In this document: positions 19,546-30,756 of the stretch, in pieces
Numbering within the stretch: position 1 is the first letter of the stretch
Layout: each line of letters begins with the position of its first letter
Assembly: GCF_002214465.1 (NCBI RefSeq)
Contig: NZ_CP015101.1
Coordinates: 1 to 64,000 of the forward strand
DNA length: 64,000 bases
Direction of reading: 5' to 3'
Source of the DNA: Thermococcus barossii
GTDB lineage: Archaea; Methanobacteriota_B; Thermococci; Thermococcales; Thermococcaceae
Notes under the pieces: model-generated
The model's database searches: none
Told to the model about the DNA's origin: nothing
What the model saw: the letters and a program-made list of their open reading frames with translations, nothing else
Position numbers and translations under genes: made by a program

Positions 19546-20835
19546 ATGATTAAGCCCCGCGATGAGCTCGGAACTGCTATGACCGATTCTGCCCAGAAGA
19601 TAGTGCTCCTTGGAAGCGGCGAGCTTGGAAAGGAGATAGCCATCGAGGCCCAGCGCTTGGGAGTTGAAGTTATCGCCGTTGACCGCTACGCCAACGCCCC
19701 GGCGATGCAAGTTTCTCACCGCTCCTACGTCGGCGACATGAAGAACGCTGACTTCCTCTGGAGCGTCATCGAGCGCGAAAGGCCGGATGCGATAATACCG
19801 GAGATAGAGGCCATAAACCTCGATGCACTCTTCGAGCTTGAGAAGGACGGCTACTTCGTCGTCCCGAACGCAAAGGCAACTTGGATAGCGATGCACCGCG
19901 AGAGGACGAGGGAGACGCTCGCGAAAGAGGCTAAAGTTCCGACCTCACGCTACGCCTACGCAACAACTCTCGACGAGCTCTACGATGCCTGCGAAAAGAT
20001 CGGCTACCCCTGCCACACCAAGGCCATAATGAGCTCCTCCGGCAAGGGCTCCTACTTCGTGAAGGGACCGGAGGACGTTCCAAAGGCCTGGGAGGTGGCC
20101 AAGAAGAAGGCCCGCGGCAGCGCCGAGAAGATAATCGTCGAGGAGCACATAGACTTCGACGTTGAGATAACCGAGCTTGCCGTCAGGCACTACGACGAGA
20201 ACGGTGAGATCGTTACCACCTTCCCGAAGCCGGTCGGCCACTACCAGATTGACGGCGACTACCACGCAAGCTGGCAGCCGGCGGAGATAAGCGAGAAGGC
20301 CGAGCGAGAGGTTTACCGCATAGCCAAGCGCATCACCGACGTTCTCGGCGGCCTCGGCCTCTTCGGCGTCGAGATGTTCGTTAAGGGCGACAAGGTCTGG
20401 GCGAACGAGGTCTCCCCGAGGCCCCACGATACGGGCATGGTAACCCTTGCCTCCCACCCGACCGGCTTCTCGGAGTTTGGACTCCACCTCAGGGCGGTCC
20501 TCGGCCTTCCGATACCCGGCGAGTGGGTTGAAGGCTATCGCCTCTTTCCGCTCCTGACGCTGGCCGCTACACACGTCATCAAGGCCAACGTTTCAGGCTG
20601 CTCCCCGCGCTTCCGCGGTCTTTCAAAGGCCCTCAACGTCCCGAACGCGACTGTGAGGCTCTTCGGGAAGCCGGAGGCATACCCTGGTAGAAGGCTAGGT
20701 GTCGCTTTAGCGTGGGATACGGATGTTCAGAAAGCGAAGAAACGCGCCGAGATGGTCGCCCATTCCGTTGAGCTTAGAACCAGGAGTTCAGAGTGGCACT
20801 CCCAGGATTATGAGAGGAGGAAACACATAATTTGA
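19546..20835 (+). CDS. purT: Formate-dependent phosphoribosylglycinamide formyltransferase
   Basis: ATP-grasp enzyme making FGAR from GAR, formate and ATP, so no folate is needed. 429 residues from ATG 19546 (GGTGATCCTT before it). Visible: LLGSGELGKEIAIEAQRLG (nucleotide fold), SSSGKGSYFVK-type glycine loop (SSSGKGS), FGVEMFVKGDKVWANEVSPR (metal-binding Glu/Asn), and THVIKANVSG. TATA-like GACTTAAATATG is about 50 bases upstream. The leader holds GTCAAAACTTGA (19524-19535), which is also present in the pdxS leader. Confidence 0.97.
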   Translation: MIKPRDELGTAMTDSAQKIVLLGSGELGKEIAIEAQRLGVEVIAVDRYANAPAMQVSHRSYVGDMKNADFLWSVIERERPDAIIPEIEAINLDALFELEKDGYFVVPNAKATWIAMHRERTRETLAKEAKVPTSRYAYATTLDELYDACEKIGYPCHTKAIMSSSGKGSYFVKGPEDVPKAWEVAKKKARGSAEKIIVEEHIDFDVEITELAVRHYDENGEIVTTFPKPVGHYQIDGDYHASWQPAEISEKAEREVYRIAKRITDVLGGLGLFGVEMFVKGDKVWANEVSPRPHDTGMVTLASHPTGFSEFGLHLRAVLGLPIPGEWVEGYRLFPLLTLAATHVIKANVSGCSPRFRGLSKALNVPNATVRLFGKPEAYPGRRLGVALAWDTDVQKAKKRAEMVAHSVELRTRSSEWHSQDYERRKHII

Positions 20836-20956
20836 TTAACATTTTGTTACAGTTCGACGAAAGAAGGAAAGGCTTAAAAAGGCTGAACTGTTCCAAAATG
20901 TGTGCTTAAATCAGACGTTTCTAAAATAAAGTGGGGATTGAATAAGAGATTGTCTC

Positions 20957-20978
20957 GATGCGGGCTCATGCCCGCATC
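20957..20978. terminator. Perfect 9-bp hairpin spanning the purE stop codon
   Basis: GATGCGGGC-TCAT-GCCCGCATC, a 9-bp GC-rich stem with a four-base loop that contains the purE stop (TCA at 20966-20968 on plus). It lies between the convergent ends of purT and purE. No oligo-T follows on either strand, so it may act as a 3'-end stabiliser or processing signal rather than a classical terminator. Confidence 0.5.
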
Positions 20979-21397
20979 CTTTCCCTGTACTCCTCAAGCC
21001 TCTTCATGAGTTCTTCGTTCTGGAGTGCCAGGATCTCGATCGCCAGCAGTGCCGCGTTTTTTCCGTTGTCTATTCCCACAGCTGCAACGGGAATGCCCGG
21101 CGGCAGCTGGGCTATGCTGAGGAGAGCATCTAGGCCGCCGAGCTTTGCTGAAACAGGAACGCCTATGACCGGCTTAACCGTGTGCGCCGCTATGACTCCT
21201 GGCAAAGCTGCGCTCAGGCCCGCTATCGCTATGAAAACATCGTAGTCCTTCTTAGCTAGCTCTTCAACCTTCTTCGGATTCCTGTGGGCCGAGGCAACTT
21301 CAACGTCGTACTCGATGCCGAACTCGTCGAGAACCGGGGTTACCTTTTTCGCAATATGGGAGTCGCTCCTGCTTCCCATAACCACGAGCACCTTCAT
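20966..21397 (-). CDS. purE: 5-(carboxyamino)imidazole ribonucleotide mutase / AIR carboxylase
   Basis: Makes CAIR. 143 residues from ATG 21397, preceded by GGTGAAGCCC; the much longer open frame upstream covers the promoter and is rejected. Motifs: [21 protein letters not shown], then [24 protein letters not shown] and [14 protein letters not shown]. The loop reads AGLSAALPG where class I enzymes have AGGAAHLPG with a histidine. No purK is in the cluster, so it may use CO2 directly, as class II enzymes do. Confidence 0.94.
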   Translation of the reverse strand: MKVLVVMGSRSDSHIAKKVTPVLDEFGIEYDVEVASAHRNPKKVEELAKKDYDVFIAIAGLSAALPGVIAAHTVKPVIGVPVSAKLGGLDALLSIAQLPPGIPVAAVGIDNGKNAALLAIEILALQNEELMKRLEEYRERMRA

Positions 21398-21429
21398 GGG
21401 CTTCACCGAAAGAAATTGTCCGCGGCACT

Positions 21430-21470
21430 TTATAAATTTTGCCATTTTAATGTAAAAACAAAGCTTAAAA
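21430..21470. promoter_or_regulatory. Divergent purE/purD promoter with shared pur motif
   Basis: TTTATAAA at 21430-21437 is the purE TATA on the minus strand, and TTAAAA at 21465-21470 (in AAGCTTAAAAGC) is the purD TATA. Between them GCCATTTTAATG starts at 21441, 24 bases before the purD TATA, matching the spacing seen at purC. One protein bound here could serve both promoters. Confidence 0.6.
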
Positions 21471-21503
21471 GCTGAAGTTTTTGACAAATAAATGGTGAAG
21501 CTC

Positions 21504-22820
21504 ATGAAGGTTCTGCTCGTTGGAGGCGGCGGTAGGGAAAACGCCATAGGTGAGGCCCTCGTAAGGGGCGGTGCGGAGCTCTACGTCGTTTCAAAGCACA
21601 GAAATCCCGGGCTGGCAAGGCTGGCAAAGGAATACGGCCTGGCCAGGGAAACCGATGTTCCCAGAGTTCTTGAGTTTGCGGAGAAGTGGGGGATTGAGAT
21701 CGCGTTCATAGGACCTGAGTCACCCCTGGAGAGGGGAATCGTAAACGCCCTCGAGGAGAAGGATATCCCTGCGGTGGGGCCGACCAGAGAAGCTGCACAG
21801 CTCGAGACCAACAAGGCCTTTGCCCGCTCCCTCATGGAGCGGCACGAGATTCCCGGCAGGAAACTCTTCAGGGTCTTTGAGGACGTTTCCGAGATGAGGG
21901 AGTGGATAGACGACTTCGGAAAGCCCGTCGTTGTGAAGCCCCTTGGCCTGACGGGCGGTAAGGGAGTTAAGGTCGTTGGCTACCAGCTGGAGGATAACGA
22001 AGAGGCCAAAGCCTACGCCGAGGAGCTCATCGGGAAGGACGGTAAAGTCCTCATCGAGGAGCGCACCGACGGCGTCGAGTTCACCTTCCAGGTCTTTACG
22101 GATGGAAAGAAAGTGATTCCGATGCCCCTTGCCCAGGACTACCCCCACGCCTACGAGAACGACGAGGGACCGATAACCGGGGGCATGGGGTCATACTCAT
22201 GCGCGAACGGCCTGCTGCCCTTTGTGACGCGCGAGGACTACGAAAAGGCCCTGGAGACGCTCAAGGCGACGGTCGAGGCGATGAGGAAGGAAGGAATCCC
22301 CTACAGGGGAATCCTCTACGGCCAGTTCATGCTCTCCAGAGATGGTCCGGTTATAATCGAGTACAACGCCCGTTTCGGCGACCCCGAGGCGATGAACGTC
22401 CTCCCGCTCCTCAGGACGAGCCTGCTTGAGGTAGCCGATGGAATCGTGGATGGGAGGCTGAGAAAAGCGGAGTTCGAAAACAAAGCCACCGTCGTCAAGT
22501 ACCTCGCACCGAGGGGCTATCCAGTCAGTCCCGTGAAGGGAGTGAAGGTCGAAGTGAACGAAGGAGCCATAGTCGAAGCCGGGGCAAGGCTCTACTACGC
22601 CTCGATCGATGAGAGCTTCACGCTCCTCGGCTCGCGCGCCATAGCGGTCGTTGGAATCGCCGAATCCCTCGATGAAGCCGAGAGCATAGCCCAGAATGCC
22701 ATTGGCCACGTGCGTGGTGAACTGTTCTACAGGCGCGACGTTGGGACTCGGAAAAGCGTTGAGAAGAGAATCGAAACCCTGCGGAAGCTTGGAAAGGATT
22801 TCGAGCCGAATTCATGCTGA
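21504..22820 (+). CDS. purD: Phosphoribosylamine-glycine ligase (GAR synthetase)
   Basis: ATP-grasp ligase joining phosphoribosylamine and glycine. 438 residues from ATG 21504 with GGTGAAGCTC before it; the ATG at 21492 is inside the ribosome site. Motifs: [50 protein letters not shown] (ATP loop), [13 protein letters not shown] and the C-terminal [14 protein letters not shown]. It heads a long plus-strand operon purD-purP-purS-purQ-purL-purP2. Confidence 0.97.
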   Translation: MKVLLVGGGGRENAIGEALVRGGAELYVVSKHRNPGLARLAKEYGLARETDVPRVLEFAEKWGIEIAFIGPESPLERGIVNALEEKDIPAVGPTREAAQLETNKAFARSLMERHEIPGRKLFRVFEDVSEMREWIDDFGKPVVVKPLGLTGGKGVKVVGYQLEDNEEAKAYAEELIGKDGKVLIEERTDGVEFTFQVFTDGKKVIPMPLAQDYPHAYENDEGPITGGMGSYSCANGLLPFVTREDYEKALETLKATVEAMRKEGIPYRGILYGQFMLSRDGPVIIEYNARFGDPEAMNVLPLLRTSLLEVADGIVDGRLRKAEFENKATVVKYLAPRGYPVSPVKGVKVEVNEGAIVEAGARLYYASIDESFTLLGSRAIAVVGIAESLDEAESIAQNAIGHVRGELFYRRDVGTRKSVEKRIETLRKLGKDFEPNSC

Positions 22821-22830
22821 GGTGGTTAAC

Positions 22831-23973
22831 ATGATAAGTCGTGAGGAAATTTTGGGAGTCATTGAGAGGTACGACCCTGAAAAGATAACCGTCGGCGTCC
22901 TCGGAAGCCACTCCGCCCTTGACATAGCGGACGGGGCGAAGGAGGAGGGCCTTCCAGTTTTAGTTGTCGCCCAGAGGGGCAGGCATAGGACCTACGCCGA
23001 GTACTTCAAGCTGAGGAAGACGAGGGATAACCTAACCAAGGGCTTCATAGACGAGGTTATAGTCCTTGAGAAGTTTGCCCAAATCATTGATACCCAAGAG
23101 GAGCTGGTAAAGAGGAACGTAATCTTTGTGCCAAACCGCTCCTTCGTGGTCTACACGGGCATAGACAGGGTAGAGAACGACTTCCGCGTTCCACTCTTCG
23201 GGAGCAGGAACCTGCTTCGGAGCGAGGAGAGGAGCGAGGAGAAGAGCTACTACTGGCTCCTTGAGAAGGCCGGTCTTCCCTACCCGGAGCCCGTTAGCCC
23301 AGAAGAGATTGATGAGGTTGGCCTAGTCATCGTCAAGCTGCCGCACGCGAAGAAGAGGCTTGAGCGCGGCTTCTTCACCGCTGCAAGCTACAAAGAGTTC
23401 CGGGAGAAGGCAGAGAGGCTTATCAGGCTCGGCGTCATAACTGAGGAGGATCTGGCAAAGGCCAGAATCGAGCGCTACATCATAGGCCCGGTCTTCAACT
23501 TCGACTTCTTCTACTCGCCGATAGATGAGGAGATTGAGCTCCTGGGAATCGACTGGCGCTTCGAGACGAGCCTGGACGGCCACGTGAGGCTTCCGGCGAG
23601 CCAGCAGCTGACCCTGCCAGAGCACCAGTTCGAGCCGGAATACACCGTCTGCGGTCATGCCGCCTCAACGCTCCGTGAGAGCCTTCTGGAGAAGGTCTTC
23701 GACATGGCCGAGCGCTACGTCAGGGCGACGCAGGAGTACTATCCACCCGGAATAATCGGGCCCTTTACGCTCCAGACGGCCGTTGACAAGGATCTCAACT
23801 TCTACATCTACGATGTAGCGCCGAGGACGGGCGGTGGAACCAACATCCACATGGCCGTTGGCCATCCGTATGGCAATTCCCTCTGGAGGAAGCCGATGAG
23901 CACGGGTAGAAGGGTGGCGCTTGAGATAAAGCGCGCGGTTGAGCTGGACGAGCTTGAGAAGGTGGTAACGTGA
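22831..23973 (+). CDS. purP: FAICAR synthetase PurP (formate-dependent), first copy
   Basis: Archaeal ATP-grasp enzyme that formylates AICAR with formate and ATP, replacing the folate-dependent step of PurH. 380 residues from ATG 22831 (GAGGTGGTTAAC before it). GVLGSHSALDIADGAKEEG at the N-terminus, FVPNRSFVVYTG, IVKLPHAKK, FNFDFFYSPIDEEIELLGID, and the C-terminal APRTGGGTNIHMAVGHPYG and STGRRVALEIKRA are diagnostic. A second, shorter PurP-like gene ends the operon. Confidence 0.95.
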   Translation: MISREEILGVIERYDPEKITVGVLGSHSALDIADGAKEEGLPVLVVAQRGRHRTYAEYFKLRKTRDNLTKGFIDEVIVLEKFAQIIDTQEELVKRNVIFVPNRSFVVYTGIDRVENDFRVPLFGSRNLLRSEERSEEKSYYWLLEKAGLPYPEPVSPEEIDEVGLVIVKLPHAKKRLERGFFTAASYKEFREKAERLIRLGVITEEDLAKARIERYIIGPVFNFDFFYSPIDEEIELLGIDWRFETSLDGHVRLPASQQLTLPEHQFEPEYTVCGHAASTLRESLLEKVFDMAERYVRATQEYYPPGIIGPFTLQTAVDKDLNFYIYDVAPRTGGGTNIHMAVGHPYGNSLWRKPMSTGRRVALEIKRAVELDELEKVVT

Positions 23974-23983
23974 GGTGGTTGAA

Positions 23984-24226
23984 ATGAGATGGAAGGTTAC
24001 CGTCATCGTTCGCCTTAAGGAAGGCCTCAACGACCCGGAAGGAAGGGTCATAGGAAACGCCCTCAGGAACCTCGGCTACGCGGTGGAGAACCTTCGCGTT
24101 CCCAAGTACTTCGAGTTCGAGCTGGAGAGCGAGAAGCCTGAGCAAGAGGTCGAGGAGATGTGTAAAAAACTCCTTGCCAACCCGCTGATCCACAACTACG
24201 AGTACAGCATCGAACCGGTGAGCTGA
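23984..24226 (+). CDS. purS: Phosphoribosylformylglycinamidine synthase subunit PurS
   Basis: Small subunit bridging PurL and PurQ in the FGAM synthase complex. 80 residues from ATG 23984 after [31 protein letters not shown], then ALRNLGY and the C-terminal [14 protein letters not shown] are the PurS signature. It lies between purP and purQ, with one base before purQ. Confidence 0.95.
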   Translation: MRWKVTVIVRLKEGLNDPEGRVIGNALRNLGYAVENLRVPKYFEFELESEKPEQEVEEMCKKLLANPLIHNYEYSIEPVS

Positions 24227-24227
24227 G

Positions 24228-24899
24228 ATGGTTCGCTTTGCTGTGATAGCCTTTCCGGGAACCAACTGCGACTTCGAAACGGAGAGGGCCATAAGGAGGG
24301 CCGGTGCAGAGGCCGAGCGTGTCTGGTACAAGGCCAGCCTCAAGGACTTTGACGGGGTGGTTCTACCCGGAGGATTCAGCTACGCCGATTATCTCCGCGC
24401 TGGAGCAATAGCTGCTCGCCAGGAGATAATGGAGGAGGTCAGGGAGTTCGCCCGCGAGAGGAGGCCCGTTCTGGGGATATGCAACGGCTTTCAAATCCTT
24501 ACCGAGGCCGGTCTCCTTCCGGGGGCGCTGAGGCCGAACAGAATACCGCGCTTCCTCTGCAGGTGGGTGCACCTGAGGGTTGCCAATGTAGAGACGCCGT
24601 TCACTTCACTCTACGAGCCGGGGGAGGTCATAAGGATGCCGATAGCCCACGCGGAGGGTAACTACTACGCAGATGACCCGTCAAAGGTCAGAATCGTCTT
24701 CCAGTACAGCGACGAAAAGGGCAACGTAACCGAAAAAGCGAACCCAAACGGCTCGGTTCTCAACATAGCGGCCGTAACCAACGAGAGGGGCAACGTCCTC
24801 GGAACCATGCCCCACCCGGAGCGCGCGAGCGACCGCTTTTTGGGGGGCGAGGACGGTCTGAGGCTCTTCAGGAGCATGGTGGAGTGGGCGAGGAGGTGA
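24228..24899 (+). CDS. purQ: Phosphoribosylformylglycinamidine synthase glutaminase subunit PurQ
   Basis: Class I glutamine amidotransferase supplying ammonia to PurL. 223 residues. [33 protein letters not shown], the nucleophile Cys in [10 protein letters not shown] near residue 85, and the triad end [11 protein letters not shown] are all visible. Translationally coupled to purS, with purL starting five bases after its stop. Confidence 0.96.
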   Translation: MVRFAVIAFPGTNCDFETERAIRRAGAEAERVWYKASLKDFDGVVLPGGFSYADYLRAGAIAARQEIMEEVREFARERRPVLGICNGFQILTEAGLLPGALRPNRIPRFLCRWVHLRVANVETPFTSLYEPGEVIRMPIAHAEGNYYADDPSKVRIVFQYSDEKGNVTEKANPNGSVLNIAAVTNERGNVLGTMPHPERASDRFLGGEDGLRLFRSMVEWARR

Positions 24900-24903
24900 T
24901 GGA

Positions 24904-28037
<3,134 letters not shown>

Positions 28038-28054
28038 AACTGTCTAATTTCCGC

Positions 28055-28072
28055 TCGGATATGTTTATAAAT
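28055..28072 (+). promoter_or_regulatory. guaA(b) promoter
   Basis: CGGATATGTTTATAAATT carries a TATA (TTTATAAA) about 40 bases before the ATG at 28107. A start at the upstream ATG 28083 would fall before the expected transcription start, which decides for 28107. Confidence 0.55.
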
Positions 28073-28106
28073 TGACGTCCGAATGGTTGGCAAAAAGGTG
28101 GTGCTC

Positions 28107-29030
28107 ATGTGGGAGAGGTTCATCGAGGAGAAGGTTGAGGAGATAAGGAATACGGTCGGTGACGGGAAGGCCATAATAGCCCTCTCCGGCGGCGTTGACA
28201 GCTCGGTCGCAGCGGTGCTTGCTCACAAAGCGATTGGCGACAGACTCCACGCCGTCTTCGTGAACACCGGCTTCATGAGGAAGAACGAGCCGGAATTTGT
28301 CGTCAAGACCTTCCGCGACGAGTTCGGGCTCAACCTGCACTACGTCGATGCCGGCGAGAGGTTCTTCAGCGAGCTCAAGGGGGTCACCGATCCAGAGGAG
28401 AAGAGGAAGATAATCGGCAGGGTCTTCATCGAGGTCTTCGAGGAGGTCGCAAGGGAGATTGACGCCCAGTTTCTCATCCAGGGAACCATAGCCCCGGACT
28501 GGATTGAGAGCAGGGGCAAAATCAAGAGCCACCACAACGTTGGAGGTCTGCCCGAGAGGCTCAACCTCAGGCTGATAGAGCCGGTCCGCGACCTTTACAA
28601 GGACGAAGTCAGGGAGCTTGGCAGGGAGCTCGGCCTCCCGGAGAAGATATACAACCGCATGCCCTTCCCGGGGCCGGGTCTTGCCGTCCGTGTCCTCGGC
28701 GAGGTTACTCCGGAGAAGGTCGCCATCGTTAGAGAGGCAAACGCCATAGTCGAGGAGGAAATCGAGAGGGCCGGGCTGAGGCCCTGGCAGGCCTTCGCCG
28801 TTCTGCTGGGAGTGAAGACCGTCGGCGTTCAGGGCGACATAAGGGCCTACAAGGAAACTATAGCGGTTCGCGTCGTTGAGAGCCTCGACGGCATGACGGC
28901 AAATGCCATGAACGTCCCCTTCGAGGTCCTCCAGAGAATAGCCTTCAGGATAACGAGCGAGATTCCCGATGTTGGAAGGGTGCTCTACGACATCACCAAC
29001 AAGCCTCCAGCAACGATTGAGTTCGAGTGA
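28107..29030 (+). CDS. guaAB: GMP synthase subunit B (ATP pyrophosphatase)
   Basis: Amination subunit of the two-polypeptide archaeal GMP synthase, XMP to GMP. 307 residues from ATG 28107 (AAGGTGGTGCTC before it). PP-loop [14 protein letters not shown] near residue 33, [24 protein letters not shown], the [13 protein letters not shown] motif and the C-terminal [11 protein letters not shown]. The glutaminase subunit follows nine bases later. The pair follows the purine operon but has its own promoter. Confidence 0.96.
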   Translation: MWERFIEEKVEEIRNTVGDGKAIIALSGGVDSSVAAVLAHKAIGDRLHAVFVNTGFMRKNEPEFVVKTFRDEFGLNLHYVDAGERFFSELKGVTDPEEKRKIIGRVFIEVFEEVAREIDAQFLIQGTIAPDWIESRGKIKSHHNVGGLPERLNLRLIEPVRDLYKDEVRELGRELGLPEKIYNRMPFPGPGLAVRVLGEVTPEKVAIVREANAIVEEEIERAGLRPWQAFAVLLGVKTVGVQGDIRAYKETIAVRVVESLDGMTANAMNVPFEVLQRIAFRITSEIPDVGRVLYDITNKPPATIEFE

Positions 29031-29039
29031 GGTGGTGGC

Positions 29040-29606
29040 ATGATAGTCATAATGGACAACGGCGGGCAGTACGTTCACAGGATATGGAGGACTTTGAGAT
29101 ACCTTGGCGTTGAGGCAAAGATAATCCCGAACACGACACCGCTTGAGGAGATAAAGGCGATGAAGCCCAAAGGCATAATCTTCTCCGGCGGACCGGACAT
29201 AAACAAGACTGGCAACTGTGAGGCAATCCTTGAGCACTACGAGGAGTTCAACGTCCCAATCCTCGGCATCTGCCTTGGCCACCAGCTGATAGCGAGGCAC
29301 TTCGGAGGGAAGGTCGGCAGGGGTGAGAAGGCCGAGTACAGCCTCGTTGAGGTGGAGATACTGGAGGAGAACGACATCTTCCGTGGGCTTCCGGAGAGGC
29401 TCAAGGTCTGGGAGAGCCACATGGACGAGGTGAAGGAGTTACCCAAGGGCTTCAGGCTCCTCGCGAGGAGCGAGACCTGCCCGATTGAGGCCATGAAGCA
29501 CGAGAGCCTGCCCATCTACGGCGTCCAGTTCCACCCCGAGGTTTTCCATACCGAGCGCGGGGCGGATATCTACCGTAACTTCGCGGAGCTCTGCGGCGAG
29601 CTCTAG
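29040..29606 (+). CDS. guaAA: GMP synthase subunit A (glutaminase)
   Basis: Class I glutamine amidotransferase partner of GMP synthase subunit B. 188 residues from ATG 29040, preceded by [43 protein letters not shown], the nucleophile in [22 protein letters not shown] and the triad end [11 protein letters not shown] are all present. The stop is followed by CCTTTCCTCATCTTTTATC, a likely oligo-T terminator. Confidence 0.96.
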   Translation: MIVIMDNGGQYVHRIWRTLRYLGVEAKIIPNTTPLEEIKAMKPKGIIFSGGPDINKTGNCEAILEHYEEFNVPILGICLGHQLIARHFGGKVGRGEKAEYSLVEVEILEENDIFRGLPERLKVWESHMDEVKELPKGFRLLARSETCPIEAMKHESLPIYGVQFHPEVFHTERGADIYRNFAELCGEL

Positions 29607-29766
29607 TCAGCTAGTCGATCCTTTCCTCATCTTTTATCGGCAACGGGTTCAGTCATCATCCCGTCCTCTTCTTCCGGGGAAGGTGTTAAAGCGTTTTGGT
29701 TACTAAGAAGCATTGCAAAATCAAAAACTTTTTAAAATTTTAGTTCTTACTCTTGTGGGTGATACT

Positions 29767-30042
29767 TTGGGGCATACCGTATATTACAGCATCAGAATCA
29801 AGGAGTGGGATGGATTCAAAAGCTTCATTGAACGAATTTGCAATGGGATTGGCTATGGCTTCGTGGATAACGGGGACTCCATTCTCCTAATACCGGAATG
29901 TCGTAACGTCGAGCCTCTTGAAATAAGAATGGAGGGGGAGGGGTTTGTAAAAACCAACCTGATTGAGCCCTGTCATTCGGTATATCTGCTCGTACTTCAC
30001 TCGGTTTCTTCCTTTGGCTCGGTTGAGCTGTGGGAGGACTGA
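29767..30042 (+). CDS. Conserved-looking hypothetical protein, 91 residues
   Basis: Not recognised. Preferred start is TTG 29767, three bases after GGTGA, giving MGHTVYYSIRIKEWD. A longer frame from 29713 includes the TATA-like ACTTTTTAAAATTTTAG and is unlikely. Visible features are a WDGFKSFIERICNGIGYGF segment and a conserved-looking C-terminus CHSVYLLVLHSVSSFGSVEL. Predicted alpha/beta, soluble, two or three cysteines, no helix long enough for a membrane. The end overlaps the opposing DUF2101 gene by 46 bases, a notable convergent overlap. Confidence 0.6.
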   Translation: MGHTVYYSIRIKEWDGFKSFIERICNGIGYGFVDNGDSILLIPECRNVEPLEIRMEGEGFVKTNLIEPCHSVYLLVLHSVSSFGSVELWED

Positions 30043-30752
30043 TTCTCGATATCGCTAAGGTAAACCTCTATAATCTTGAGCGGGACGGCTCCCTTCAGCT
30101 TTCTGTCCTCCACGATAAGCTTCACTACCCTGCCGACTTCCAAGTCTTCTACAGCATCGACCCAGTAGTGGCCCGGCTTGACGTTTGCCGCTATGTCGTC
30201 GTGGACGAAGACCTTAACGACTTCGCCTTTAATCTCCTCAACAACGCCGTAGGTGTAGTCCCTTCCGTATCTCTGCTTGAAGTACCACCTGAAGGCCATG
30301 ACTGCCACAAAGGCGATGAGAAGGTAGGCGTAGTAATAGTAGATGCTCGTTGCGATTCTCCGTACCACAGTATATCCTGTGAAAACAGCAAATGAAATCA
30401 GCGATATTGCATAGTAGAAGAACCTGTACGGTTCATGTTCAACAAAGAACTCCCTGTTCCTGACCAGGGTGTATCTAAGGTAAAGGAAGTAAACCACCGC
30501 AACTCCCACAAGCCACAGCGGACTGGCCCTGAGGAAGAGCAGGATGAGGTTCATAATAAGGTAAAGAAGAAAGGCAATCTGGAGCTTGAGACTGAGGTAC
30601 TCATGGGTCGTGAGTCTTTTTTTCACGAGCCTGCCCAGATATCTAAAGCTAGGGGGCTCTTCCGACGGTGTGGGGTTTATGAAACTAATGATGCCATGAA
30701 TCACCGAATCCACAGACTCGCCTATTCTGTAAAGGAAGTCTTCCACCGACAT
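29997..30752 (-). CDS. DUF2101 family membrane protein, last gene of the CetZ operon
   Basis: 251 residues, resembling DUF2101 proteins of Thermococcales; function unknown. Four or so membrane helices lie at about residues 57-75, 80-93, 113-128 and 138-155 (for example IAFLLYLIMNLILLFL and AYLLIAFVAVMAF). After them is a soluble beta domain (VVEEIKGEVVKVFVHDDI), which looks like a small OB or SH3-like barrel facing the cytoplasm. The N-terminus has SVEDFLYRIGESVDSVIHGI. It starts four bases after the 1116-residue surface protein, so it belongs to the same transcript. Confidence 0.7.
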   Translation of the reverse strand: MSVEDFLYRIGESVDSVIHGIISFINPTPSEEPPSFRYLGRLVKKRLTTHEYLSLKLQIAFLLYLIMNLILLFLRASPLWLVGVAVVYFLYLRYTLVRNREFFVEHEPYRFFYYAISLISFAVFTGYTVVRRIATSIYYYYAYLLIAFVAVMAFRWYFKQRYGRDYTYGVVEEIKGEVVKVFVHDDIAANVKPGHYWVDAVEDLEVGRVVKLIVEDRKLKGAVPLKIIEVYLSDIENQSSHSSTEPKEETE

Positions 30753-30756
30753 GATT

